Positions 1 to 8,297 of a stretch of DNA of 64,000 bases are shown here, one piece after another. How positions within the stretch are numbered: the stretch's first letter is position 1; each line of letters begins with the position of its first letter. A program made the position numbers and the translations under genes. The DNA is taken from assembly GCF_021284745.1 (NCBI RefSeq), contig NZ_CP089925.1:1302001-1366000 (forward strand), given 5' to 3'. Origin of the DNA: Lysobacter sp. KIS68-7. Its GTDB lineage: Bacteria > Pseudomonadota > Gammaproteobacteria > Xanthomonadales > Xanthomonadaceae. The notes below the pieces were generated by a model. It was not told the origin of the DNA, searched no databases, and saw only the letters and a program-made list of their open reading frames with translations.

Positions 1-7
1 CGCTTGC

Positions 8-1348
8 TCAGTCACGCTTGATCCCCAGGCGTTCGAGGCGGCGATACAGCGCCTGGCGCGACAGGCCGAGGTCGCTGGCCGCTTGCGCGAGCACGCCGCC
101 CGCGCGTTCCAGCGCCTGCTCGATGGCGGCGCGATCGGGTTCGTCCGCGCCGTTGGTGGCAGGCGCGAGCGGCGCGACGGCGAGGCCGAGATCGTTGGGT
201 GTGATCTCCTCGTCGCGCGCCAGCAGGCCCGCGCGCTGCAGCGTGTTGCGCAACTCGCGCACGTTGCCGGGCCATGCATGCGCGAGCAGTGCGCGTTCGG
301 CCGCTTCGCCGAGCCGCTTGCCCGGCGGGAGGAAGTGGCGCGCGAGCGGCAGGATGTCGTCGGGACGCTGCGCGAGCGGCAACAACTTCAGCTCGATCGC
401 ATTGAGGCGATAAAACAGGTCTTCGCGGAACTGGCCGTTGGCGATCGCCGTGGGCAGGTCCGCGTTGGTCGCACTGATCACGCGCACCTGCACCGTGCGT
501 TCGCGATTGCTGCCCAGGCGCTGGAAGCGACCGGTTTCGAGCACGCGCAGCAACTTCACCTGGCCTGCGAGCGGCAGCGTGCCGATTTCGTCGAGGAACA
601 GCGTGCCGCCGTCGGCGGCTTCGAACTTGCCCTCGCGCGCCTTGTTCGCGCCCGTGTACGCACCGGCGTCTGCGCCGAAGAGTTCGGCCTCGATCAGTTC
701 ACCCGGCAATGCGCCGCAATTCACCGCGACGAAGGGGCCGTTCCGCACGTTCGAGTTCGCGTGGATGATCTCCGCGTACTTTTCCTTGCCGGTGCCGTTG
801 GGGCCGCTGACGAGCACGGGCAGCTCCGAGCGCGCGACCTGGCAGGCGAGGGTGAGCGTGGCTTCGCTCGCCGCATCGGCAAACACCAATCCCTTGAGAT
901 CGTATTCGCGCAGCAGTGCATCGCGGCGACGACGTTCACCGCTGCGATGGCGTTGCAGTTCGCTGCGCGCCTGCGCGAGTTCGAGCAGGTTGTTCACCGT
1001 CGCCAGCAGCTTGCGGTCGTCCCAGGGCTTGGCGAGGTAATCGGCGGCGCCGGCTTTCACCAGGTCCACGGCCGATTCCAGGTGCGTCCACGCGGTGAGC
1101 AGGATCACCGGAAGGTCGGGATGTCGTTCGCGGATGGCGCCGAACAGCGCGACGCCTTCTTCGCCGGACGTGGTGTCGGCGTGGAAGTTCATGTCCTGCA
1201 CCACGAGGTCGACGGATTCTCGCGCGAGCAGGGCGAGCCCGTCCTCCGGCGTGTGCACCGCACGCGTCTCGAAGTCGTGCAGGGAGAACAGCGTTTCCAG
1301 CGCCGTGGCGACCGCGGGGTTGTCGTCGATGACAAGGATCGTGGGCAT
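8..1348 (-). CDS. NtrC-family sigma-54-dependent response regulator
   Basis: This 446-residue protein has the full NtrC layout. A receiver domain fills residues 1-120, with acidic pair D8/D9, likely phosphoacceptor D52 in the motif VVQDMNF, and the lysine of YLAKP. An AAA+ domain follows at about 150-370, with Walker A GPNGTGKE, the sigma-54 contact loop as GAYTGA (Y replaces F), and the GNVRELRN motif. A Fis-type helix-turn-helix closes the protein (SRQALYRRL). The start at ATG 1348 is chosen because the reading frame further upstream overlaps the permease gene; no clear ribosome-binding site precedes it. It is the last gene of the export operon seen here, and its kinase partner may lie to the left of the window. 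By inference it activates the sigma-54 promoter in front of that operon. Confidence 0.93.
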   Translation of the reverse strand: MPTILVIDDNPAVATALETLFSLHDFETRAVHTPEDGLALLARESVDLVVQDMNFHADTTSGEEGVALFGAIRERHPDLPVILLTAWTHLESAVDLVKAGAADYLAKPWDDRKLLATVNNLLELAQARSELQRHRSGERRRRDALLREYDLKGLVFADAASEATLTLACQVARSELPVLVSGPNGTGKEKYAEIIHANSNVRNGPFVAVNCGALPGELIEAELFGADAGAYTGANKAREGKFEAADGGTLFLDEIGTLPLAGQVKLLRVLETGRFQRLGSNRERTVQVRVISATNADLPTAIANGQFREDLFYRLNAIELKLLPLAQRPDDILPLARHFLPPGKRLGEAAERALLAHAWPGNVRELRNTLQRAGLLARDEEITPNDLGLAVAPLAPATNGADEPDRAAIEQALERAGGVLAQAASDLGLSRQALYRRLERLGIKRD

Positions 1349-1370
1349 ATGGTGGCCAAGCGTACCGAAA

Positions 1371-1405
1371 GAAAAGGGGCTGCACCGCTTCGGCGGCGCA
1401 GCCCC
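1371..1405 (-). terminator. Intrinsic terminator between permease and regulator genes
   Basis: On the minus strand a 13-bp GC-rich stem (GGGGCTGCGCCGC against GCGGTGCAGCCCC, one G-T wobble) with a CGAA loop is followed by TTTTC. It lies 26 bases after the permease stop and about 20 bases before the regulator start, so it should lower regulator transcription relative to the transporter genes. Confidence 0.75.
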
Positions 1406-1431
1406 CGGGGTCCCGTCCCGTGGGGGGAACG

Positions 1432-2661
1432 TCAGACCGAGCGCGTTGCGACCGCCGGCGGCACCGCCGCTGCGCGGCGGGCCGGACCGAACACCGAGAC
1501 CTGGCCCAGCATCCACAGCACCACCGCACCGATCGGCAGGTAGAGCAGCGGCAGGCGCGGCAGTTCGTAGCGTTCCATCAGGAGCTGGTTGATGCCGAAG
1601 GCCAGGATCATGCCGACGACGATGCCGAGCGTGGCGAGCAGGAAGTTCTCGGTCTGGAAGTAGCGCAGGATCTGGCCCTTCGTCGCACCGAGCGCACGCC
1701 GCACGCCGATCTGGCGCGTGCGCTGCTGCACCCAGAAGCTCGCCAGGCCCACGATGCCGAGCGCCGTGACGATCAGCAGCGCCACGCACACCGAGACCAT
1801 CAGCCACGCCATCGAACGGTCGTCGCGGAAGTAATCGCGGCGCATGTCTTCGACGGTCGCCTTCTCGAGCAGGATGCGGTTGGACGCATTGTGGTTGAAC
1901 GCCTTCTCCGCGGCGGCGATCACTTCCGCGCGACGCGACGGGTCGGTGACGCGGATCAGGTAGTTGCCGCCGACCGTGAAGGGCACGCGGATCGGCAGGA
2001 TCATCGAGTATTCCAGTTCACCCGGACCGCCGTTGCGGTTCGGACGCATCAGGTGCTCGACGACGCCGACCACGCGCGTGGGGTCGTCGCCCCAGCTGTA
2101 GAACTGCTTGCCGATCGGATTCTCGCCCGGCCACAGCTTGTCGGTGGTCGACTTGCTGAGGATCGCGACGTGCGGCTGGACCTTGCTGTTCGGCTTGTTG
2201 ACCTCGTCCCACTCGACGATGTCGTCCGGCGAGAAGTTGCGGCCGGCGACGAGCTTCAGGCCGAGCGTGTCGAGGAAGGACACGTCGCCCATGTAGATGG
2301 TCGAGTTGAGGTTCTGGTGTGTCTGTTCCTTGGTGAGGTTGACGCTGCTGTTCCAGGAGCTGTTGTTGAACAGCACCTGGTTGGTGACGCTGGCGTTGCG
2401 CACGCCGGGGATCGCGCGCAGCGAAGCGAGGTCGGTCTGCGTGAGCGAGGCCGCGTTGTCGTCGGTGCCGATGCCCGTGATCTGCATGCGCACGATATTC
2501 TGTTCATCGATGCCGCTGACGCGTTGCATCTGCGTCATGCGGTCGCCAATGAGGAACAGGGCGTTGCAGATGATGGCGCAGCTCAGGGCGATCTCGAGGA
2601 CGATCAGCGCAGCCGCGGTCTTGTGGCGGCGCAGCGTCGAAAGGATGGGACGGATTTCCAT
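1432..2661 (-). CDS. FtsX/MacB-type ABC transporter permease (second)
   Basis: This 409-residue inner-membrane permease has the MacB/FtsX topology. One N-terminal membrane helix lies at about residues 17-40, followed by a large periplasmic core, and three C-terminal helices at about 285-400. The cytoplasmic loop between them carries the family signature QIGVRRALGATKGQI. It starts at ATG 2661, 8 bases downstream of the preceding permease gene, so the two are co-transcribed. Unlike true MacB it has no fused ATPase, which is encoded two genes upstream. It probably forms a heterodimer with its neighbour and works with the adaptor to move a peptide, lipid or drug out of the periplasm. The substrate cannot be told from sequence. 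Confidence 0.92.
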   Translation of the reverse strand: MEIRPILSTLRRHKTAAALIVLEIALSCAIICNALFLIGDRMTQMQRVSGIDEQNIVRMQITGIGTDDNAASLTQTDLASLRAIPGVRNASVTNQVLFNNSSWNSSVNLTKEQTHQNLNSTIYMGDVSFLDTLGLKLVAGRNFSPDDIVEWDEVNKPNSKVQPHVAILSKSTTDKLWPGENPIGKQFYSWGDDPTRVVGVVEHLMRPNRNGGPGELEYSMILPIRVPFTVGGNYLIRVTDPSRRAEVIAAAEKAFNHNASNRILLEKATVEDMRRDYFRDDRSMAWLMVSVCVALLIVTALGIVGLASFWVQQRTRQIGVRRALGATKGQILRYFQTENFLLATLGIVVGMILAFGINQLLMERYELPRLPLLYLPIGAVVLWMLGQVSVFGPARRAAAVPPAVATRSV

Positions 2662-2669
2662 GGCAGGCC

Positions 2670-3989
2670 TCACTGGGACTTGAGTTGCACGGCCGGCGTC
2701 ACCTGGCAGGCGTGCCACGCGGGCACGAGGCCGGCGATGACGCTGGAGGCGATCGCGAGGACGAAGGTGGTGACCAGCATCGCGGGGTCGAGGTGCGCGA
2801 GGTCGGCGTAGGCGGCGGGCTGTTGGCGCACGGCCCACAGGCCGAGCATCGCCAGGCCGAGGCCGAGGATGCCGCCGGCCAGGCCGACCGCACCGGCTTC
2901 GACCAGGCACTGCGCGAAGATCGCCTTGCGCGAAGCACCGAGCGCACGACGCACGCCGATCTCCGGACTGCGGCGCAGGAACTTGGCGAGCAGCAGGCCG
3001 ACGGTGTTGAGCAGGCACACCGCGAGGAAGCCGAAGGCCAGCCACATCTGCAGGCGCACGTCGCCCGGCACCACGCGGCGGAAATCGAGCCACTCCATCA
3101 CGTTGCGCAGGCGCACGTTGGTCGGGCGCGCGTAGCGGCCGCTCGCGTGCTGCTGGTCGGAATAGTTCACCAGGTAGCGCTTGTAGGCTTCGGCCTTCTC
3201 GGGCGTGTCGAGCTGCACCCAATACTGCAGCCAGGTGCACGGCGCGTTGACGCCGGTTTCGCCTTCCGGATCGTCCTGCGCATCGTCGCCCGCGTCCCAG
3301 CAGTTCATCGAACCGTTGCGGCCCATGTCCAGGTCGCGCGAGGTGGAGAAGGGCAGGTAGGCCTGTTCGCTGTCGCCGTAGCGATCGGAGTTCACGTCGA
3401 AGAAGCGCGGCGTCGGGCGCCAGTCGGCCATCACGCCGATCACGCGGAAGTCGTGGCCGTCCATGCGCATGTTCTTGCCCACCGCGTTGGTGGTGCCGAA
3501 CAACTTTTCGGCAAGCTTCTTCGCGATGACGACGACGCGCTCGTGGCGATCGTCCTCGACCTTCGTCCACGCGTTGCCGGCCAGCATCGGCACTTCGAAC
3601 ATCGGGAAGAAATCCGCGGAGGTGTAACGCACGTCGATGGCGAAGGGCGCAAGGCCCTGGCGCTCGGGCGTGATGCCCGCGCCGCCACCGGTCATCACGG
3701 CCTGGCGGTCGCCCTTCGCGTCGCGCAGCAGCGCTTCGGCGTCGTAGCGGGTCATCTGGTCTTCGGGCTCTTCGCCCGCGGTGAAGCCGTCCATGCTGCG
3801 GGGATCGAGCTGCGGATAGAACAGCTGCGAACTCTTCTGCGGGATCGGATCGCCGGACAGTACGTGGAAGACGGTGAGCGTGGTCATGCTCGCGCCGATG
3901 CCGAGCGCGATCGCCAGCACCATCAGCGCGGTGAGCACGCGATTGCGCCTGAAGCTGCGCAATGCGAGGTCGAAGTAATAGGCGAACAT
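2670..3989 (-). CDS. FtsX/MacB-type ABC transporter permease (first)
   Basis: This 439-residue protein is the partner permease. It has an N-terminal helix at about residues 19-40 and a periplasmic MacB-like core of roughly 250 residues, which includes a Cys-containing stretch around residue 230. A C-terminal FtsX domain has three helices and the loop signature EIGVRRALGASRKAI. It follows the ATPase gene by 12 bases on the same strand. Sequence similarity to the downstream permease is restricted to the FtsX parts, while the periplasmic cores differ, as expected for a heteromeric exporter. Confidence in the family is high; the exported compound is unknown. Confidence 0.92.
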   Translation of the reverse strand: MFAYYFDLALRSFRRNRVLTALMVLAIALGIGASMTTLTVFHVLSGDPIPQKSSQLFYPQLDPRSMDGFTAGEEPEDQMTRYDAEALLRDAKGDRQAVMTGGGAGITPERQGLAPFAIDVRYTSADFFPMFEVPMLAGNAWTKVEDDRHERVVVIAKKLAEKLFGTTNAVGKNMRMDGHDFRVIGVMADWRPTPRFFDVNSDRYGDSEQAYLPFSTSRDLDMGRNGSMNCWDAGDDAQDDPEGETGVNAPCTWLQYWVQLDTPEKAEAYKRYLVNYSDQQHASGRYARPTNVRLRNVMEWLDFRRVVPGDVRLQMWLAFGFLAVCLLNTVGLLLAKFLRRSPEIGVRRALGASRKAIFAQCLVEAGAVGLAGGILGLGLAMLGLWAVRQQPAAYADLAHLDPAMLVTTFVLAIASSVIAGLVPAWHACQVTPAVQLKSQ

Positions 3990-4001
3990 GGGGGTGCTCC
4001 C

Positions 4002-4721
4002 TTACTGGGTTTCGGCGAGCGTCGCGGCGGCCATGCGCGTGAGGCTGGGCTCCACGCTGAGGTCGGTCGCCATGCCGTCGACGATGTGCACGTTGCGCTG
4101 CGCACGCGCGGCGAGCTCCGGGTCGTGGGTCACCATCACGATGGTGGTGCCCGCGGCGTTGATCTCTTCCATCAGTTCCATGACGCCGCGCGCCATCTGC
4201 GAGTCGAGGTTGCCCGTGGGTTCGTCGGCGAGCAGCAGGCGCGGCGTGCCCGCGAGCGCACGCGCGATGGCCGCGCGCTGCTGCTGGCCGCCGGAGAGTT
4301 CGGCCGGGTAGTGCTTCATGCGCGAACCCAAGCCTACGCGCGTGAGTGCATCTTCGATGCGCGACTTGCGCTCGGCCGCGCTCATGCCGCGGTAGCGCAG
4401 CGGCACGTCGACGTTGTCGAACAGGTTCAGGTCGGGGATCAGGTTGAAGCTCTGGAAGATGAAGCCGATCTTCTGGTTGCGCAGCTTGCTGCGCGCATCG
4501 TCCGACATGCCGCGCACGTCCACGTTATCGAGCATGTAGGTCCCGCCAGTGAAGGTTTCCAGCAAACCGGCGATGTTGAGGAAGGTCGTCTTGCCCGAGC
4601 CCGAGGGGCCGGTGACGGCGACGAATTCGCCTTCGCGCACATGCAGGTCGAGCGAGCGCAGCGCGTGGGTTTCGACGAGTTCGGTGCGGTAGACCTTGGT
4701 GACCTGGCGCATGTCGAGCAT
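4002..4721 (-). CDS. ABC transporter ATPase, LolD/MacB type
   Basis: This 239-residue nucleotide-binding subunit has Walker A (TGPSGSGKTTFLN, about residues 40-52), signature LSGGQQQRAAIARAL, Walker B LLLADEPTG and the H-loop MVTHD, all intact. The start ATG 4721 is preferred over an in-frame ATG at 4751 because the sequence AGAAGGA sits 9 bases upstream of it. It lies 45 bases downstream of the adaptor gene and 12 bases upstream of the first permease gene. The family (MacB, LolD, FtsE) powers mechanotransmission across the periplasm rather than classical transmembrane transport. Confidence 0.94.
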   Translation of the reverse strand: MLDMRQVTKVYRTELVETHALRSLDLHVREGEFVAVTGPSGSGKTTFLNIAGLLETFTGGTYMLDNVDVRGMSDDARSKLRNQKIGFIFQSFNLIPDLNLFDNVDVPLRYRGMSAAERKSRIEDALTRVGLGSRMKHYPAELSGGQQQRAAIARALAGTPRLLLADEPTGNLDSQMARGVMELMEEINAAGTTIVMVTHDPELAARAQRNVHIVDGMATDLSVEPSLTRMAAATLAETQ

Positions 4722-4766
4722 GACGGTGTGTCCTTCTTCGTGGGTTCGCATATCGGGGGAAATCTG

Positions 4767-6074
4767 TCAGTGGATCGAAATCTGTTCGGCGTCGCCGAAC
4801 TGGTCGCTGCCGGAGACGACGATGCGGTCGCCTTCCTTCACGCCGTCGAGCAGTTCGACCGCGTTGATGCTGCTGGCGCCGATGCGCACCGGGCGCTTGA
4901 TGGCGGTGTCGCCATCCATCACCCACGCGCTGCGGCCGCCGCCTTCGTCGACGAACGGACCGCGCTCGACCTGCAATACGTTCTTGCGCGTGTCCATCAC
5001 GATGCGCGCGGACAGGCGCTGGTTCTGGCGCAGACCGGGGGGCTGCTTGCCGGAGAAGCGCAGGCGGCTGGTGACTTCGCCGTTCACCACTTCCGGCGAC
5101 ACCGCGGCCACGTGCGCCTGGTAGGGCGCGCCACCGGCGCGGATTTCGGCCGGCATGCCGATGCCGAGGTCGCGCGCGAAGCTTTCGGGGATGCGGATCT
5201 CGACTTCGAATTCGGTCAGGTCGACGACGCTGAGCACCGGCGCGTTCTGCGCCACGCTCGCGCGCTGCGCGACCTGCACCTGGCCGACCTGGCCGTCGAA
5301 GGGCGCGCGCAGCGTGAGCGCGTCGACCTGGCGCTGCATTTCGACGACGACCGAACGCTGGCGATCGGCGAGCAGGCGCTTGTTGCGCGTATCCAGGCCC
5401 GCGCCTTCGCCGGTGAGCACCGCATCGCCCTTGGCGTGCGACAAACCGATGTCGGCGCTCTTCAGCGTGTCCTGCGCCTTCGCGACGTCGACCTGCGCGA
5501 CCGCGCCGCCTTCGAACGCACGCTGGTAACGCTCCAGGTCGCGCACCGCGGCCTGGCGGGCGATGGCCGCTTCATCCAGCGACTTGCGCGCGGCGGCGCG
5601 CTGGAGCTGCGCATCGAGCGCGGCGCGGCCGGCCTCGGCTTCGAGGCTGGCGAGCGTGGCTTCTTCCTGCGCGAGCTTGCTGCGCAATTCCGGGCTGTCG
5701 ATCTCGGCGAGCGCCTGGCCCTTCTTGACCGCATCGCCCGCGACGACCTTCAGCGTGACCACGCCACCGGCGATCGCATACAGAGTGGGGCTGTTGGCGG
5801 CGATGACCTTGCCGTCCGCGGAGATGTCGCGCACCAGGTCGCCGCGCGTGACTTCCGCGATTCGCACGCGCGAGGCATCGACCGAGCGACTGCCCGAGCT
5901 CCAGCCGCTCGCCACCCAACCGGCCAGCAGCAGCAGCCCGAGGCCGGCAGCGCCCGCGATCACGTAGGACTTCTTGAACGCCGGAAGCGACAGCCGCCGC
6001 GCACCCGACGTGGGGGAAGCGTGCGAGGCGTGCGAGATGGGGCGGTCCTGGGCGGAGGTGTCGCGGATGCTCAT
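4767..6074 (-). CDS. Periplasmic adaptor (MacA/HlyD-type membrane fusion protein)
   Basis: This 435-residue protein starts with a polar cytoplasmic segment, then a single membrane anchor at about residues 29-50 rich in G, L and A. A biotinyl-lipoyl half follows, then a long helical hairpin at about 110-220 with heptad-like Ala/Leu/Glu/Arg content, the second lipoyl half, a beta-barrel domain and a membrane-proximal domain ending near the stop. It is the first gene of the operon. ATG 6074 is chosen because the sigma-54 promoter lies only about 30 bases upstream of it; there is no good Shine-Dalgarno sequence. The adaptor should link the two permeases to an outer-membrane factor, which is not encoded in this window. 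Confidence 0.92.
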   Translation of the reverse strand: MSIRDTSAQDRPISHASHASPTSGARRLSLPAFKKSYVIAGAAGLGLLLLAGWVASGWSSGSRSVDASRVRIAEVTRGDLVRDISADGKVIAANSPTLYAIAGGVVTLKVVAGDAVKKGQALAEIDSPELRSKLAQEEATLASLEAEAGRAALDAQLQRAAARKSLDEAAIARQAAVRDLERYQRAFEGGAVAQVDVAKAQDTLKSADIGLSHAKGDAVLTGEGAGLDTRNKRLLADRQRSVVVEMQRQVDALTLRAPFDGQVGQVQVAQRASVAQNAPVLSVVDLTEFEVEIRIPESFARDLGIGMPAEIRAGGAPYQAHVAAVSPEVVNGEVTSRLRFSGKQPPGLRQNQRLSARIVMDTRKNVLQVERGPFVDEGGGRSAWVMDGDTAIKRPVRIGASSINAVELLDGVKEGDRIVVSGSDQFGDAEQISIH

Positions 6075-6115
6075 GGAGGGCGGGGCTCGGCAAGGTGTTG
6101 TCTGCAGACTGTGAA

Positions 6116-6131
6116 AGCACAAGTCGTGCCA
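6116..6131 (-). promoter_or_regulatory. Sigma-54 (-24/-12) promoter of the export operon
   Basis: The minus strand reads TGGCACGACTTGTGCT. The -24 half is a perfect TGGCACG, GG and GC are exactly 10 bp apart, and the -12 half has one mismatch (GTGC for TTGC). Transcription would start near 6105, about 30 bases before the adaptor start codon. The operon encodes its own sigma-54 activator. Confidence 0.72.
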
Positions 6132-6168
6132 ACCGCAAGTCATTGAATACAAAGGGTGTGCGCGCGCG

Positions 6169-6215
6169 TGTCCGGGCGTCCACGCGGACACGACGGTGTC
6201 CGCCGGACAGTGTCC
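6169..6215. promoter_or_regulatory. TGTCC/GGACA operator array (probable enhancer)
   Basis: Five half-sites occur in 47 bases: TGTCC at 6169, GGACA at 6186, the perfect 13-bp palindrome TGTCCGCCGGACA at 6197-6209, and TGTCC at 6211. The cluster is about 40-100 bp upstream of the sigma-54 promoter on the operon side, the usual place for an NtrC-type upstream activating sequence. It also lies 93-139 bp upstream of glmS on the other side. Confidence 0.6.
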
Positions 6216-6307
6216 GCAGCTCATCCGTGTGCGGTCGCGGTCGGCCGTTCAGTCCGTTCTTCACGCGCCCGCTAGACTGTGGGCCCCTGCAGGAGTGTTC
6301 CCCTCAT

Positions 6308-8146
6308 ATGTGCGGCATCGTCGGCGCGATCGCGGATCGCGATGTGGTCCCCGTCCTCATCGAAGGGCTCAAGCGCCTGGAATACCGCGGCTACGATTCG
6401 GCGGGCATCGCCGTCGTCGACGCGCAGGCCGGTGACGTGCGCCGCGTGCGCCGCACGGGTCGCGTCGCGGAGATGGAAGCCGCCGCGCAGGCGGAACATT
6501 TCTCCTCGCGCCTGGGCATCGGCCACACGCGCTGGGCCACGCACGGCGGCGTTACCGAAGGCAACGCACATCCGCACGTGAGCCACGGCGAACTCGCGCT
6601 GGTGCACAACGGCATCATCGAGAACCACGAACAGCAGCGCGAACGTTTGACCAAACTCGGTTACACGTTCGAATCGCAGACCGACACCGAAGTCATCGCG
6701 CACCTGATCCACCACTACCGCCAGCAGGGCGAATCGCTGCTCGGCGCGCTGCAGAAGGCGGTGAAGGAGCTGCATGGCGCCTACGCCATCGCCGTGATCG
6801 ACAAGCGCGATCCCGACCGCATGGTCGCCGCGCGCATGGGCTGCCCGCTGCTGGTGGGCCTGGGCGAGGGCGAGAATTTCGTCGCCTCCGACGTCTCCGC
6901 GATCGTTTCCTCCACGCGCCGCGTGATCTTCCTGGAAGAAGGCGACACGGCCGAACTCACGCGCGACGCGGTGCAGGTGTTCGACGCCACGGGTGCGCGG
7001 GTCGAGCGCGACGTGCACATGTCCGACGTCTCGCTGGCCTCGCTGGAGCTCGGCCCGTACCGCCACTTCATGCAGAAGGAAATCCACGAGCAGCCGCGCG
7101 CCGTGGCCGACACCATGGAAGCGGTGATCGACAACCAGGGCTTTTCGGCCTCGCTCTTCGGCGCTGGCGCCGAAGAGGTGTTCAAGGGCGTGCAGGGCGT
7201 GCAGATCCTCGCCTGCGGCACGAGCTATTACGCGGGGCTGGTCGCGCGCTACTGGATCGAGTCGATCGCCGGCATTCCCTGCGCGGTCGACATCGCCAGC
7301 GAATACCGTTACCGCGAAGTCGTCGCCAACCCGGACAACCTCGTCGTCACCATCTCGCAGTCGGGCGAAACGCTCGACACGATGGAAGCGCTGAAGTACG
7401 CCAAGTCGCTGGGCCACGCGCGCACGCTGTCGATCTGCAACGTGCCGGAAAGCGCGATCCCGCGCGCCAGCCGCCTCGTGTACTACACGCGCGCCGGTGC
7501 GGAAATCGGTGTTGCTTCGACCAAGGCGTTCACCACGCAGCTCGTCGCCCTGTTCACGCTGACCGCGACGCTCGCCAAGCTGCGCGGGCGCCTGGACGGC
7601 GACAAGGAACAGGCCTTCCTCGATGCGCTGCGCCAGCTGCCGGGCAGCGTGCAGCACGCGCTGAACCTCGAGCCGCAGATCGTCGCGTGGGCGGAGAAGT
7701 TCGCGGTGAAGCAGCACGCGCTGTTCCTCGGCCGCGGCATGCATTACCCGATCGCGCTGGAAGGCGCGCTCAAGCTCAAGGAAATCTCGTACATCCACGC
7801 CGAGGCCTATCCGGCGGGCGAGCTCAAGCACGGGCCGCTGGCGCTGGTGGACAGCGCGATGCCCGTCGTCGTGATCGCGCCGAACGACAGCCTGCTCGAG
7901 AAGGTGAAGTCGAACATCCAGGAAGTGCGCGCGCGCGGCGGCGAGATGTTCGTCTTCGCCGATGCGGACAGCCAGTTCGGCGAGAGCGAGGCGGTGCATG
8001 TGATCCGCACGCCGCGCCACGTCGGCGTGCTGTCGCCGATCGTGCATGCCATCCCGGTGCAGTTGCTCGCCTACCACGCAGCGCTCGCACGCGGCACGGA
8101 CGTCGACAAGCCGCGCAACCTGGCGAAATCGGTCACCGTCGAATAA
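6308..8146 (+). CDS. glmS: Glutamine--fructose-6-phosphate aminotransferase
   Basis: GlmS makes glucosamine-6-phosphate from fructose-6-phosphate and glutamine, the first step to UDP-GlcNAc for peptidoglycan and LPS. The 612-residue length is normal. Cys2, which becomes the N-terminal nucleophile after Met removal, is in [12 protein letters not shown]; the glutaminase residues follow (RWATHG, HNGIIEN). The two SIS domains carry CGTSYYAG and SQSGET, and the C-terminal isomerase motif ends in NLAKSVTVE. Start ATG 6308 is fixed by Cys2. It is divergent from the export operon. No glmS ribozyme would be expected in this lineage and none is apparent. Confidence 0.98.
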   Translation: MCGIVGAIADRDVVPVLIEGLKRLEYRGYDSAGIAVVDAQAGDVRRVRRTGRVAEMEAAAQAEHFSSRLGIGHTRWATHGGVTEGNAHPHVSHGELALVHNGIIENHEQQRERLTKLGYTFESQTDTEVIAHLIHHYRQQGESLLGALQKAVKELHGAYAIAVIDKRDPDRMVAARMGCPLLVGLGEGENFVASDVSAIVSSTRRVIFLEEGDTAELTRDAVQVFDATGARVERDVHMSDVSLASLELGPYRHFMQKEIHEQPRAVADTMEAVIDNQGFSASLFGAGAEEVFKGVQGVQILACGTSYYAGLVARYWIESIAGIPCAVDIASEYRYREVVANPDNLVVTISQSGETLDTMEALKYAKSLGHARTLSICNVPESAIPRASRLVYYTRAGAEIGVASTKAFTTQLVALFTLTATLAKLRGRLDGDKEQAFLDALRQLPGSVQHALNLEPQIVAWAEKFAVKQHALFLGRGMHYPIALEGALKLKEISYIHAEAYPAGELKHGPLALVDSAMPVVVIAPNDSLLEKVKSNIQEVRARGGEMFVFADADSQFGESEAVHVIRTPRHVGVLSPIVHAIPVQLLAYHAALARGTDVDKPRNLAKSVTVE

Positions 8147-8166
8147 GGCACTGACTGCCCAGCAAG

Positions 8167-8191
8167 CGCGAAGCGTCTGACTCGCTTCGCG
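8167..8191. terminator. Perfect 9-bp hairpin after glmS, no U-tract
   Basis: CGCGAAGCG, loop TCTGACT, CGCTTCGCG lies 20 bases after the glmS stop. It resembles a terminator stem but is not followed by a run of T, so it may be a processing or pausing signal rather than a simple intrinsic terminator. Confidence 0.45.
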
Positions 8192-8211
8192 TTCCGCGCT
8201 GATATCTCCGG

Positions 8212-8274
8212 GAACGCCTTTCTCTCCAGCATGGATGAAAGGCGTTCGGACGAGGATGTCGACCCTCGACATCC
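8212..8274 (+). promoter_or_regulatory. Two further perfect hairpins in the adhesin leader
   Basis: GAACGCCTTT pairs perfectly with AAAGGCGTTC (8212-8221 with 8238-8247, 16-base loop), and GGATGTCGA pairs with TCGACATCC (8254-8262 with 8266-8274, loop CCC). The second ends about 10 bases before the Shine-Dalgarno sequence of the adhesin gene, so it could control ribosome access. Confidence 0.5.
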
Positions 8275-8297
8275 GCCGTTGCCGGGGAGGGAGTGCG

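Noticed and set aside
2685-6146. A plus-strand open frame of about 1153 codons across the export operon
   Set aside because: It runs antisense to three well-supported genes, is extremely rich in Arg/Ala/His/Val, and has no plausible start signal.
6226-6307. A glmS ribozyme upstream of glmS
   Set aside because: The ribozyme is known from Firmicutes and close groups; the short leader here has no matching conserved core.
8235-8297. ATG 8235 as start of the adhesin
   Set aside because: It lies in the loop region of a perfect hairpin, has no ribosome-binding site, and would put about 21 charged residues in front of the signal peptide.
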